Shown one piece after another: positions 26,021 through 34,018 of a stretch of DNA of 58,785 bases; positions within the stretch are counted from its first letter, which is position 1; every line of letters begins with the position of its first letter. A program made the position numbers and the translations under genes. Below the pieces are notes generated by a model that was given only the letters and a program-made list of their open reading frames with translations, searched no databases and was not told the DNA's origin. The stretch is from Candidatus Atribacteria bacterium (GTDB lineage Bacteria; Atribacterota; JS1; SB-45; 34-128): positions 1 to 58,785 of the forward strand of contig DMCY01000055.1 of the NCBI GenBank assembly GCA_003451675.1, in the 5' to 3' direction.

Positions 26021-27172
26021 ATGAAGAGATTAAAACTAATAGCATTGTCTGATTTGCATTTAGGAGACCCTGAAAGTGTCTTATTTAATAGCAAAGATCG
26101 CTTTAACCTGATCGATATCACGATCAACAAAATTATAGAACTTTCCAGTGGGGACAAGGACTTTAATAGCGGTATAGAACAACTGATTCTTATTGGCGAT
26201 ATAATCGAGCTTTCGGAAGCGACTGATGAAGAAGCTTATACAAATACCAAATTTTTTCTTACTTCATTGTTAAAAAAAGTAAAAATTGACAAGATAATAT
26301 ATGTTCCGGGAAATCATGATCACCATCTTTGGGTTGAGTTGCTAAAGAAAGAACGTGGAAAGGATAATTACCGAGATTGTATTCCTAAAACACAGGTTAA
26401 TTCATCTATTTCAAACAAGGAAATCTTTATTAAAAATTGTCTACCGAGTACATATCTTTCTGAAGGAGTTGATATAAGATATCCTAATTATAGATTTGAG
26501 ACGGATAACACTTATTATTTTTTCGATCATGGGCACCTATTTTCCAAAGTACTAGATATGTCTAACATGTTTACGTTTACTGCCACTGAAAATGTTAAAA
26601 GTCTTGAGGATTTGGAAGAACAAATTTATACATTTGCCACTGAAAATGTTAAAAGTCTCGAGGATTTGGAAGAACGCACTTATATGTTTATGGAAAAGAT
26701 ATGGTATGAAACTAAAGGCAGACTAAGAGAAACAGCCTTTGAATGGTTTCGCAAGTTGAATTTAGAGATTTTTCACTCGGAAAGAGGAACAACCTTCAGG
26801 GAAGATTGTAAATCATTACTCGATGATTATATACGTAAGAAAATAATATGGTATCTGGAGAAAATATGTGGCATTAAGGATGAAGTAGAAAAAGATTTTC
26901 ACTTTATTTTTGGACACTCACATCATGGTGGAAGATCGCTAAAAGCTGATCGTAAGGTACGAGTAAATGGAAAATTTATATCTCTTTGGAATACCGGTGG
27001 ATGGATAGTACCTTCAATGGTCTTTTCACCTGAGGCCAATATATTTTATGTAAAACAAACACAAAATGGCTTAAAGCCCGATATGTATAAATTAGTAAGC
27101 CAGGAAAAACCAGAGGATGAGGGTGATTATTCCAAAGAAATTCTTCGAGAGAGAGCTAAGCATATTGGCTAG
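26021..27172 (+). CDS. Calcineurin-like metallophosphoesterase
   Basis: A 383-residue enzyme with the five-block metal site: SDLHLGD, LIGDIIE, GNHDHH and FGHSHHGG are clear. It should hydrolyse a phosphoester with two metal ions; substrate unknown (nucleotide, lipid or nucleic acid). An internal 54-bp tandem duplication encodes two copies of ATENVKSLEDLEE at 26582 and 26636, in frame, in the helical region between metal blocks. Own AGGAGG site; 170 bases after the zinc-hook ATPase. A Rad50-like gene followed by a phosphoesterase recalls SbcC/SbcD in reverse order, but the separation and repeat debris weaken that link. Confidence 0.85.
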   Translation: MKRLKLIALSDLHLGDPESVLFNSKDRFNLIDITINKIIELSSGDKDFNSGIEQLILIGDIIELSEATDEEAYTNTKFFLTSLLKKVKIDKIIYVPGNHDHHLWVELLKKERGKDNYRDCIPKTQVNSSISNKEIFIKNCLPSTYLSEGVDIRYPNYRFETDNTYYFFDHGHLFSKVLDMSNMFTFTATENVKSLEDLEEQIYTFATENVKSLEDLEERTYMFMEKIWYETKGRLRETAFEWFRKLNLEIFHSERGTTFREDCKSLLDDYIRKKIIWYLEKICGIKDEVEKDFHFIFGHSHHGGRSLKADRKVRVNGKFISLWNTGGWIVPSMVFSPEANIFYVKQTQNGLKPDMYKLVSQEKPEDEGDYSKEILRERAKHIG

Positions 27173-27198
27173 TCAAATGGCTTTTATTAAGTATGTTT

Positions 27199-27300
27199 AA
27201 CACAGGGGACAGTTCTCTGTGTCAATATAAAACGACAAGGGACTGTTCTTTGGCGTGTTATTATTGTATTTTCATCATATTTTAAAAAAATACAATATGT
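27199..27300. repeat. Two family D palindromes and one family F promoter-like repeat
   Basis: ACACAGGGGACAGTTCTCTG at 27199-27223 and GACAAGGGACTGTTCTTTGG at about 27235-27254 are family D units. 27262-27300 is a family F copy that reads TTGACATATTGTATTTTTTT then AAAATATGAT on the minus strand, an intact promoter-like sequence directed toward the phosphoesterase gene end. Confidence 0.6.
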
Positions 27301-27385
27301 CAAATGTTAAAAGCAGACCCCACTTATTTTAGATGCTTTGCATTTTTATGAGAAAGTGGTAGAACAAATTAGAAAGGATTAGAAT

Positions 27386-28135
27386 ATGAGTAATAAATTT
27401 ACTTATTTTGATTTTATTTGTTACTTTATACCCGGTGCCATATTAATTTGGTCATTTATTTTATTCACTAAAAGCATAGGTATATTGGCTTATTTAACTA
27501 CATTTAATACATTTACAGATACTCTAGGATTCATAATAATAGCTTTCGTATTAGGTCATTTTATCCAATATAAATCCAAACAGATAATAGAACCCAAGAT
27601 TAAGAGAAAATATTGGAATGAGGCATTTGTTTCAGAACAATTTATGATAAAAAACAATAAGTTCTGTGATGAAATAGATAGGTTAAAATTTCTAAAGATG
27701 GCAATGGAAAGATTTAAATATAGTCAAGAAGAATTAAAAAAATTGGATTCTAACACTGAAGAGGCAAGAAAACTGAGCCATTCTATTTATAGAAAGGCAT
27801 ATTCTTTAATAAATAATGCAGAAATAAACGAAAGAGCTACTACGGCAAATGTATATTACAATTTTTTTCGAGGATTATCGGCAACTTGTTTTTGCAGTGC
27901 ACTTTTATTTTTAGTCCAATCCGTAATTAAGATTTTAGAAAATTGGGGCGCATGTTCTTGGGGATTTATAAAAGAAGATTTATTGATTCCATTTTTATTA
28001 ATGATTTTTTTCTTTTATTTAACGAGTTGCTTTATAGATAGGGCGAGACAACGGGGAGAATTACATGTAGAGCAGACATTTAATTCTATGTATATTTATT
28101 ATTTAGGAGGTATCAAGTATGGGAAACAAAGCTAA
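27386..28135 (+). CDS. Multi-helix membrane protein, unknown family
   Basis: 249 residues. Two N-terminal membrane helices (FICYFIPGAILIWSFILF and TLGFIIIAFVLGHFIQY), a cytoplasmic helical stretch of about 100 residues (MAMERFKYSQEELKKLDS), then two more helices (SATCFCSALLFLVQSVIKIL and LLIPFLLMIFFFYLTSCF). No family I can name. Its last 17 bases overlap the metallo-beta-lactamase-fold gene downstream, so the two form one unit. Membrane protein plus soluble sensor or nuclease pairs are common in phage-defence loci; here that is only context. Confidence 0.7.
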   Translation: MSNKFTYFDFICYFIPGAILIWSFILFTKSIGILAYLTTFNTFTDTLGFIIIAFVLGHFIQYKSKQIIEPKIKRKYWNEAFVSEQFMIKNNKFCDEIDRLKFLKMAMERFKYSQEELKKLDSNTEEARKLSHSIYRKAYSLINNAEINERATTANVYYNFFRGLSATCFCSALLFLVQSVIKILENWGACSWGFIKEDLLIPFLLMIFFFYLTSCFIDRARQRGELHVEQTFNSMYIYYLGGIKYGKQS

Positions 28136-28577
28136 GGAAATTATTATTCCAGAGAAAGGCGTTTTAAGAATAATTTTTCTTTATGTTGGGCAAGGTGATT
28201 CAACACTTTTAGTTGTTCCTAGTGAAGAAAAGCATAAGTTTGTTTTGGTTGATTCAAATCAAGATGATTCTTTGGGAGGTATAAATATTGTTAAACTTCT
28301 TAAAGATCTATTTAAAGATGAAGATAGAAAGTTAGATGTTTATATTAATACCCATCCGCATAAAGATCACTTAACAGGCATTAAAAATATCTACAATGAA
28401 GTTGGGATAGAACAATTATGGCATTCCGGTCATAAACCTGGGGGAGAACATAAAGAAGTATATAAAGAGTTAGAATATGTTATGAAAGAGTTAGGAGAAC
28501 GAAATGTTTTTCGTCTTAGAGGCAGTAGAGAGGAGAATAAATTAGACGAAGAGAAAATAAAATTAGTAGAGGAATGA
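28119..28577 (+). pseudogene. Metallo-beta-lactamase-fold protein (ComEC/Rec2-like), truncated
   Basis: Starts well (AGGAGG upstream; overlaps previous gene by 17 bases) and shows the family N-terminal core: FLYVGQGDSTLLVVP and INTHPHKDHLTGIKNI, the HxHxDH metal-binding motif with Pro in place of the spacer and Lys as variant. It then ends at residue 152, where full members run to 300 or more. The stop lies four bases into the family C palindrome at 28573, so the 3' part was lost at the repeat. Probably inactive. Confidence 0.7.
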
Positions 28578-28641
28578 TAGGGACAGACACCTATTTTCTT
28601 TAATACCCCTCTGCGATAAATAGGTGTCTGTCCCTATCATT
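28573..28641. repeat. Palindromic repeat, family C
   Basis: Arms AATGATAGGGACAGACACC... (28573-28596) and its complement (28618-28641) enclose a 21-base loop. A half copy is at 12424-12447. It sits exactly at the truncated end of the metallo-beta-lactamase-fold gene. Confidence 0.88.
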
Positions 28642-28735
28642 ATCTTCTCATCTTCTCAGATTAGAAAGCTTGCTGAAGGTTTGCCTTGAGATGAATTAGA
28701 TAGTACATTTAAAAATATTAAATTAGGAGAATATT

Positions 28736-30061
28736 ATGAGTAAAACTGTATTTATATTAGGAGCAGGAGCATCAATATCTCATAGCAAAGGAAATTTTCC
28801 TTCTTATAATGATTTCTTTTCAAAAGCAAGAACTCTAAATTTAATTAATGATAAGAATTCTGGCGAAGTATTAAAAAAGTATGAGGGACTTAGAGAATAT
28901 ATTTTAAAGTTAATGAAAATAGATATATTAAGCAAGAAAAGTGAGATAGATATCGAAAGACTTATGACGTTTATAGATATTGAAATTGAAAATACTGACA
29001 ATCGAGAATTATATCAAATATATAAAAAAAGACTTTTGGAAATAATTATTTTGTTATTTGAAAAACTATCAAAACACTTTAAAGTAAAAAGGGGAGATTA
29101 TAATAATTTTGTGTTAGTTAAATTTCAAAAGTGGACTATTTAAGAATCAAAACCGGACTAAATTACGCTCAATATTTTTAACTTTTTGTATACCTAAAAG
29201 CTCATCTTCATGTAAGAATTTTACTTCAGATAGACCGGATTCTTTATCTGGTACAATCATAAGCTGTATTCTCTTATGTGGTGGTGTACTAGTTTTCTTT
29301 TTATGCTTTAGTTCTATATTACATCTTTTTAGTATTTCAGGTTAGTCCACTTTTAAACTTTAAATCATTAAAAAACAGTCCAGTTTTGATTCTTAAATGA
29401 CAATTATAATAATTTTGTTGACAATATTAACTATAATGATACTGTAATAACATTTAATTGGGATTTACTGTTAGATAGAAGAATTAAGGGGAAGAAACAA
29501 TATGAGAATTTAGGAGATTTAATCCTTGATGAAATGGATCCAATAGCTTTTAACAAAACATTTGATTCTACACTATTAGCTAATAACGGTTATTATCTAA
29601 AACTACATGGTTCAACTAATTGGCAATATTGTTCGAACAGTAATTGCGATGCCAATAATAAGATTTTAATTAGTGAAGGAGATAGATGCGGAAGATGTTT
29701 TAAACGTTTAAATAGATTGATAATTCCACCTATAATTAATAAACAGTATAAAACTTACCCGTTTATAGAAAAATTATGGACATTAGCATTTCTACAATTA
29801 GATTCTGCACAAGAAGTAGTAATTTGGGGATACAGATTACCGCCTACTGATTTTTACTCTAACTGGCTTTTAAGCAAGACAAGTAGAAATGTAAAAAAGG
29901 TTTCAATTGTAAATCCTGATTGCATTTTACCAGGAAAATGGAAAGACAATAGATTAAACATAAAGAATTTTTTAAAACCTTTTTATGATATTTATGGAGA
30001 AAAAAAGATTGTTTTATACAAAAATTATCAGAATTATCTAAGAGGAAGAAGAATAAAATAA
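28736..30061 (+). pseudogene. SIR2-family protein interrupted by a small transposable element
   Basis: Two parts of one gene. Part one (28736 to about 29111) starts MSKTVFILGAGASISHSKGN, the SIR2 NAD-binding loop. Part two (from 29403) continues DNINYNDTVITFNWDLLLDR, then YLKLHGSTNWQYC with a CSNSNC...CGRC zinc knuckle and EVVIWGYRLPPTDFYSNWLL. Removing the element at 29112-29402 and one copy of the 15-bp duplication restores an uninterrupted frame through GDYNNFVDNINYN. SIR2 domains of this type (SIR2_2) deplete NAD in several phage-defence systems. The insertion makes it inactive here. Confidence 0.85.
29112..29402 (-). mobile_element. 291-bp non-autonomous insertion element with transposase C-terminal remnant
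   Basis: Flanked by a 15-bp direct duplication ATTATAATAATTTTG (29097-29111 and 29403-29417). It begins TGTTAG and ends GACA, with subterminal repeats at both ends: TTAAGAATCAAAAC plus a GGACT block, and AAAAGTGGACTA. On the minus strand 29341-29147 an open frame reads KRIQLMIVPDKESGLSEVKF, LHEDELLGIQKVKN and stops inside the terminal repeat. This looks like the C-terminal tail of an integrase-core (IS21/Mu-type) transposase, so the element is probably an internally deleted IS. Confidence 0.78.
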
Positions 30062-30175
30062 TTTAAAGAATAACGAAGGAGAATATTCTAGAAAGAGGTA
30101 AAATAAAGAACTGCAAAATCAATATATTTTTGAACCATTTTAGTATTTTTTTATTGAATAGCAGGGGTTATCTAT

Positions 30176-30625
30176 ATGAAATTTTCTAATTGGATTAAAT
30201 GGTCAGATAGAAATAAATTAAATGATCTTAAGTATCCTGGGGTTTACGCTATCTATATTAATATACATGATATAAATAATTACAGTTTTGATTGGATTAG
30301 GGAAATAAAATATATAGGCATGACTAATTCAAAAAGAGGTTTAAAAGGTAGATTGAGGCAGTTTGAAAATACAATAAAAGGTAAAAAAAGTCAGCATAGT
30401 GGAGCTAAAAAAATAATAAATAAATATAAAGATTATGAAAAACTAGTAAAGGAATTATATGTTGCTGTACGTACCTTTAAATGCGAAGGTAATTCAAATA
30501 CAGTAAAAGATTTACTTATTATGGGCAAAGTTGCAGAATATGAATATATTTGTTTTGCAGAATATGTAAAAAGGTTTGGCATGCTACCAGAATTTAATGA
30601 TAAAAAGCGATTACCTAAAAAATAA
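30176..30625 (+). CDS. GIY-YIG nuclease-like protein
   Basis: A 149-residue protein. The GIY-YIG core is visible: YPGVYAIYIN (GIY equivalent GVY), IKYIGMTNSKRGLKGRLRQF (YIG plus the catalytic arginine), HSGAKKI, and KVAEYEYICFAEY with the glutamate that binds metal. It is a stand-alone domain with a long C-terminal tail and no obvious DNA-binding domain. Such proteins can be restriction or repair nucleases. It is followed by a diverged half of palindrome family B and stands alone. Confidence 0.75.
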   Translation: MKFSNWIKWSDRNKLNDLKYPGVYAIYINIHDINNYSFDWIREIKYIGMTNSKRGLKGRLRQFENTIKGKKSQHSGAKKIINKYKDYEKLVKELYVAVRTFKCEGNSNTVKDLLIMGKVAEYEYICFAEYVKRFGMLPEFNDKKRLPKK

Positions 30626-30661
30626 AATATGGCAATTTATCATAAAGAAATAAAAAAGAAT

Positions 30662-30684
30662 GAGGTTAAATCTTTATTCTTGGT
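30662..30684. repeat. Diverged single arm of palindromic family B
   Basis: GAGGTTAAATCTTTATTCTT matches the left arm of 18842-18864 with a few changes; the second arm is replaced by AATTTGACC about 15 bases later. Confidence 0.5.
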
Positions 30685-30786
30685 AGTTAATCAATTTGAC
30701 CTGGGTACTTATACAAAGATCCTTATATTAGGAAGCTTGCTGAAGAATTGCCTAATAACGATAAATAGTAATTAAAGGAATTAAAT

Positions 30787-31887
30787 ATGGAAGAAAGGGT
30801 TAAAAAATTATTAGAAAAACATAAAGGCGATAAAGACCTGACTTCAGAGAAAGATTATATAAAACCTGGTTGGGATTGGTCTAAAGCAAACTTAGCTGGA
30901 TGGAATCTAGAAGCTTTGTTGCTATCAAACCTTAAAAACCGAGCAAATTTTTACAATGTAAATTTTGTCAAAGCTAACTTAAAAAATGTTTTGTTAAATG
31001 GAGCTAACCTAAAGAAAACAAATTTATATAATGCAAATTTACATCAAATTGAATTAGAAGAAGTTGATTTACGATTTGCCAATTTATGCGATGCGAATTT
31101 GGAAAATGCAAAAATGTACGAAGTAAATTTACAAGATGCGATATTATCTGGTACTAATTTACATAAAGCCCTTCTATTTATTGTAAATCTTAAAAATGCT
31201 CGCTTGACAGATTCTAATTTAAAAGAAGCTTATTTGTGGGAAGTAAATTTCCTTGGCGCTGATTTAGTAGGTGCAAATTTAAGAGATACAGATTTTGATA
31301 AAAAAACAAATCTTCATAATGTTAACTTGCGAAATTGTAGATTAGATAATTCAACCTTAAAAAATGCATATATGAATTTAGATAAAATAGTAATTCAAGA
31401 AAAAGAAAATGATTATTTAGTTGCAAAAGATATTTATTTGCTTTTGAAGAACTATTTTACAAGGGAAGGCATGCATGATATATCAGGAGAATATTATTAT
31501 AGAGAAAAATTGATGGAAACTAAATATAATTGGAAAGATAAAAAATACTTTAAATGGATTTTTAATATGTTTTTGAATCTAGTTGCTGGATATGGTGAAA
31601 GGCCATTACAAGTATTAGTATGGTGGGCAGGTATCATATTTGGTTACGCTGCTATATATTATTTCTATAATGGAATATATATTAGAATAGCTAATAATAT
31701 TGCTTCATATAATCCAAAGTTCTTAGAAGCATTGTATTTTAGCATTGTTACTTTTACTACATTGGGTTTTGGAGATTTAGCTCCTAAGCCAGGATTTTTT
31801 CAAATATTCGCTTCATTTGAAGCACTTTTGGGGGCAATTTTTATGGCAATGTTTATATATGTATTTGCAAGGAAAATGATTAGATGA
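30787..31887 (+). CDS. Pentapeptide-repeat protein fused to a two-helix potassium channel
   Basis: A 366-residue fusion. Residues ~35-205 are pentapeptide repeats of the A(N/D)LxN type (KANLKNVLLNGANLKKTNLY, LCDANLENA), predicted to form a right-handed quadrilateral beta helix. After a linker come membrane helix 1 (LQVLVWWAGIIFGYAAIYYF), the pore loop with selectivity filter TTLGFGD (324-330) and helix 2 (LLGAIFMAMFIYVFARKM). It should form a tetrameric inner-membrane K+ channel gated or tethered by the repeat domain. Members of this architecture are known but of unclear role; defence islands are one setting. Confidence 0.88.
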   Translation: MEERVKKLLEKHKGDKDLTSEKDYIKPGWDWSKANLAGWNLEALLLSNLKNRANFYNVNFVKANLKNVLLNGANLKKTNLYNANLHQIELEEVDLRFANLCDANLENAKMYEVNLQDAILSGTNLHKALLFIVNLKNARLTDSNLKEAYLWEVNFLGADLVGANLRDTDFDKKTNLHNVNLRNCRLDNSTLKNAYMNLDKIVIQEKENDYLVAKDIYLLLKNYFTREGMHDISGEYYYREKLMETKYNWKDKKYFKWIFNMFLNLVAGYGERPLQVLVWWAGIIFGYAAIYYFYNGIYIRIANNIASYNPKFLEALYFSIVTFTTLGFGDLAPKPGFFQIFASFEALLGAIFMAMFIYVFARKMIR

Positions 31888-31954
31888 TAGTTAAATTCTA
31901 ATAAGTATTTTTATCAAATTTATTCTTATTTTATATGAATCGGGAGGATTAATA

Positions 31955-32599
31955 ATGAATAAGCAATACACAAAAATTGCTTTTTGTCCCCATTGCGGAA
32001 ATATAACAACTCAACGATTATTATATACCTATGATTGTGAAGAAACTATTACTATGGATGATGAGAATGAAGGGCATGAAGAATCATTTCCATTAATGTA
32101 TTATTTTACCGCTTGTGAAACTTGTAACTTCCCTATTTTATATGCGGAATTACTTTGGGGTACTGATGAAAAGGATCTTCAAAAAAGTATTTTAATTTGG
32201 CCAAAACAAAAAATATTATCTAAAAAAATTCCACTAAAAATCAGAAAGTACTATGAAGAGGCGATAAGAATTAAAAAGATGGCTCCTAATGCTTTTGCTG
32301 GACAAATAAGGAAGTGTTTAGAGGCTTTATGTGATGATAGAAAAATAAAAAGAGGAAACTTGTCTTTATCTAAACGATTAGAAAAGTTAGCAAACAATGG
32401 AGCAATACCCAAACATTTTATTGAGATGGCAGATATTTTAAGATTTTTTGGAAATGTCGGGGTTCATTCTTCAGTAAAAAATATACGCTCTTTGCCAGTA
32501 GATACAATGGATGATTTTTTTACTGCAATCGTTGAATATGTTTATGGTTTTCCAATTAGAATAGAGGAGATAAAACAAAGTATTAAAGAGTATAAATAG
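31955..32599 (+). CDS. DUF4145 protein with zinc ribbon
   Basis: A 214-residue protein: N-terminal zinc knuckles (FCPHCGN and CETCNFP), an acidic middle, and a C-terminal helical DUF4145 domain (AFAGQIRKCLEALCDDRKIK, LRFFGNVGVHSS with the conserved Gly-Val-His). DUF4145 domains occur fused to or beside restriction and other defence proteins, where they likely help recognition; no enzymatic motif is seen. GGGAGG precedes the ATG. It is the last gene before the second HAD-gene repeat. Confidence 0.8.
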   Translation: MNKQYTKIAFCPHCGNITTQRLLYTYDCEETITMDDENEGHEESFPLMYYFTACETCNFPILYAELLWGTDEKDLQKSILIWPKQKILSKKIPLKIRKYYEEAIRIKKMAPNAFAGQIRKCLEALCDDRKIKRGNLSLSKRLEKLANNGAIPKHFIEMADILRFFGNVGVHSSVKNIRSLPVDTMDDFFTAIVEYVYGFPIRIEEIKQSIKEYK

Positions 32600-32973
32600 A
32601 AAAATTAATAGGGAAGTAGTTTTATTTTCCCATGTTTCGTTCTATACATATGAATTCTGATCTTATCCCATAAAAGCACGCTTTCGGACATTAGCCCGGG
32701 GAGCCGGGTAGGATTTGAACCTTTTAAGCGTACGGGGTTGCAATAGCTCAATAATTCAGTATCTTTTTCTAACTTTTCGTGGGGGAGCTGATAAGTCCAG
32801 GTTTCCAATGTTTTTTTAAATGATTAGAATACGACAGGAGATAGCCCTTTATTGCGCTTTTATCATATTTTAAGAAATTACAGTATGTCAAACATAAAGA
32901 TTCGCTCCCCCTATATACTCTGCATAATTTAGAAATCTCATCGTATACTACGTCTAAAAACACACAATTCCCA
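32600..32973. other. Island edge with tRNA 3'-end-like fragment and repeats
   Basis: No gene. On the minus strand 32721-32700 reads GGTTCAAATCCTACCCGGCT and CC, like the T arm and acceptor 3' strand of a tRNA. The 5' half of the T stem does not pair and there is no anticodon arm, so it is only a fragment, as left by integrative elements. 32742-32800 resembles 25880-25915 (AATTC...CTTTTTCTA.CTTTTC), and 32848-32895 is a family F promoter-like repeat pointing left. Confidence 0.45.
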
Positions 32974-33969
32974 TTGTACAACCCAATAAAGAAATAGTAT
33001 AATTTTAATAATTTATTTAACTGTACTACATAAATTAATTCAAGGGATAGGAAGAATTGAAAATGAAAATAATAGCAGTGGATTTCGATGGTGTCATCAG
33101 TGATAGTGCTTTAAAATCTTTATTTGTTAGTCATAATGCCTATTGTAAATATTTTGGTTCGGAAGTAAAGAAAAGTTTTGGCGGGGAATTATTTACTTTT
33201 GATAATTGGGAAGATATGAAAAAACAATATAAAAAAGAAATGGATTATTACCACCGTTTAAGGTCTTATATCGAAATATCAGGTGATTTTTTCGTAATTG
33301 TTAAAATTGTGGAAGAGCAGGTTCAGATTAAGGACCAACAGGAGTTCATTGCTTATCGTAACCAGCTTCAATTCGATTATCATTTTTTTCGAGAATTATT
33401 TTTTAAAGAAAAAGAGAAATGGCAGAAAAAGAGTTTTAAGAAATGGTTTTTTCTGTCACCTGTTTTTAAGGAAGTCATCAAGGGGATTCAACGATTTACA
33501 AAGGAAGGTCAAAAAGTTGTCATTGCTACCTCTAATCTTGGGGAAGCCATCCATCGCGCCTTTCAACCGGAATATCTTGGTTTTAAAATGGACATCGGAG
33601 ATATTTTTGACAAAAACTTTGGTAAGCATAAAGCAGAGCATATGCAGGCCATCGCTAAAAAATATGATGCTAAATTAAATGAGATTTATTTTGTTGATGA
33701 CCAGTTAAGCTATCTTATGGGAACTGATACCCTGGGGGTTCACGTTTTTTTGGCCGGATGGGGTTATTGTACCGAAAGCCAGAAGGAGGAAGCAAAAAAG
33801 GAAGATATCACTATTATTGAGGAAGAAAAAGATTTTTATCCGGTGTTGAAGAAAGCTTTGAGTTAAGTTGAGAGTTCTCGCTAAAGAAATGATAAATCAC
33901 GCAAAAATACAAGATATTCTCCTGTTTTATGGGGAAAGTCTTTGTTTTTTGCTTTTAGATTACTAAAGT
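32974..33969. repeat. 1-kb direct repeat, copy 2
   Basis: Second copy of 9497-10493 in the same orientation, starting at the same TTGTACAACCC. The promoter (TTGTAC 32974, TATAAT 32998-33003), leader and gene are aligned without gaps at an offset of 23477 bases. Confidence 0.9.
33063..33866 (+). CDS. HAD-like phosphatase, copy 2
   Basis: Paralogue of the gene at 9586, same length, about thirty residue changes by eye, with all motif residues kept (VDFDGVISDS, VVIATSN, YFVDDQ). Most differences are conservative (Ile/Val, Glu/Asp, Lys/Arg), suggesting both copies have been under selection since duplication. The large cap insert is nearly identical between copies. Here the downstream neighbour is an AbiE toxin-antitoxin pair instead of AlkD. 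ATG 33063 is preferred to the TTG at 33057 for ribosome-site spacing. Confidence 0.75.
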   Translation: MKIIAVDFDGVISDSALKSLFVSHNAYCKYFGSEVKKSFGGELFTFDNWEDMKKQYKKEMDYYHRLRSYIEISGDFFVIVKIVEEQVQIKDQQEFIAYRNQLQFDYHFFRELFFKEKEKWQKKSFKKWFFLSPVFKEVIKGIQRFTKEGQKVVIATSNLGEAIHRAFQPEYLGFKMDIGDIFDKNFGKHKAEHMQAIAKKYDAKLNEIYFVDDQLSYLMGTDTLGVHVFLAGWGYCTESQKEEAKKEDITIIEEEKDFYPVLKKALS

Positions 33970-34018
33970 GATATAATATTTCTTGAAAGTGTTATAAAAA
34001 GCATTTTGGAGAAATAAG

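Noticed and set aside
32605..32981. Two small minus-strand frames at the island edge
   Set aside because: Composed of repeat sequence and a tRNA-like fragment; no ribosome site or family features.
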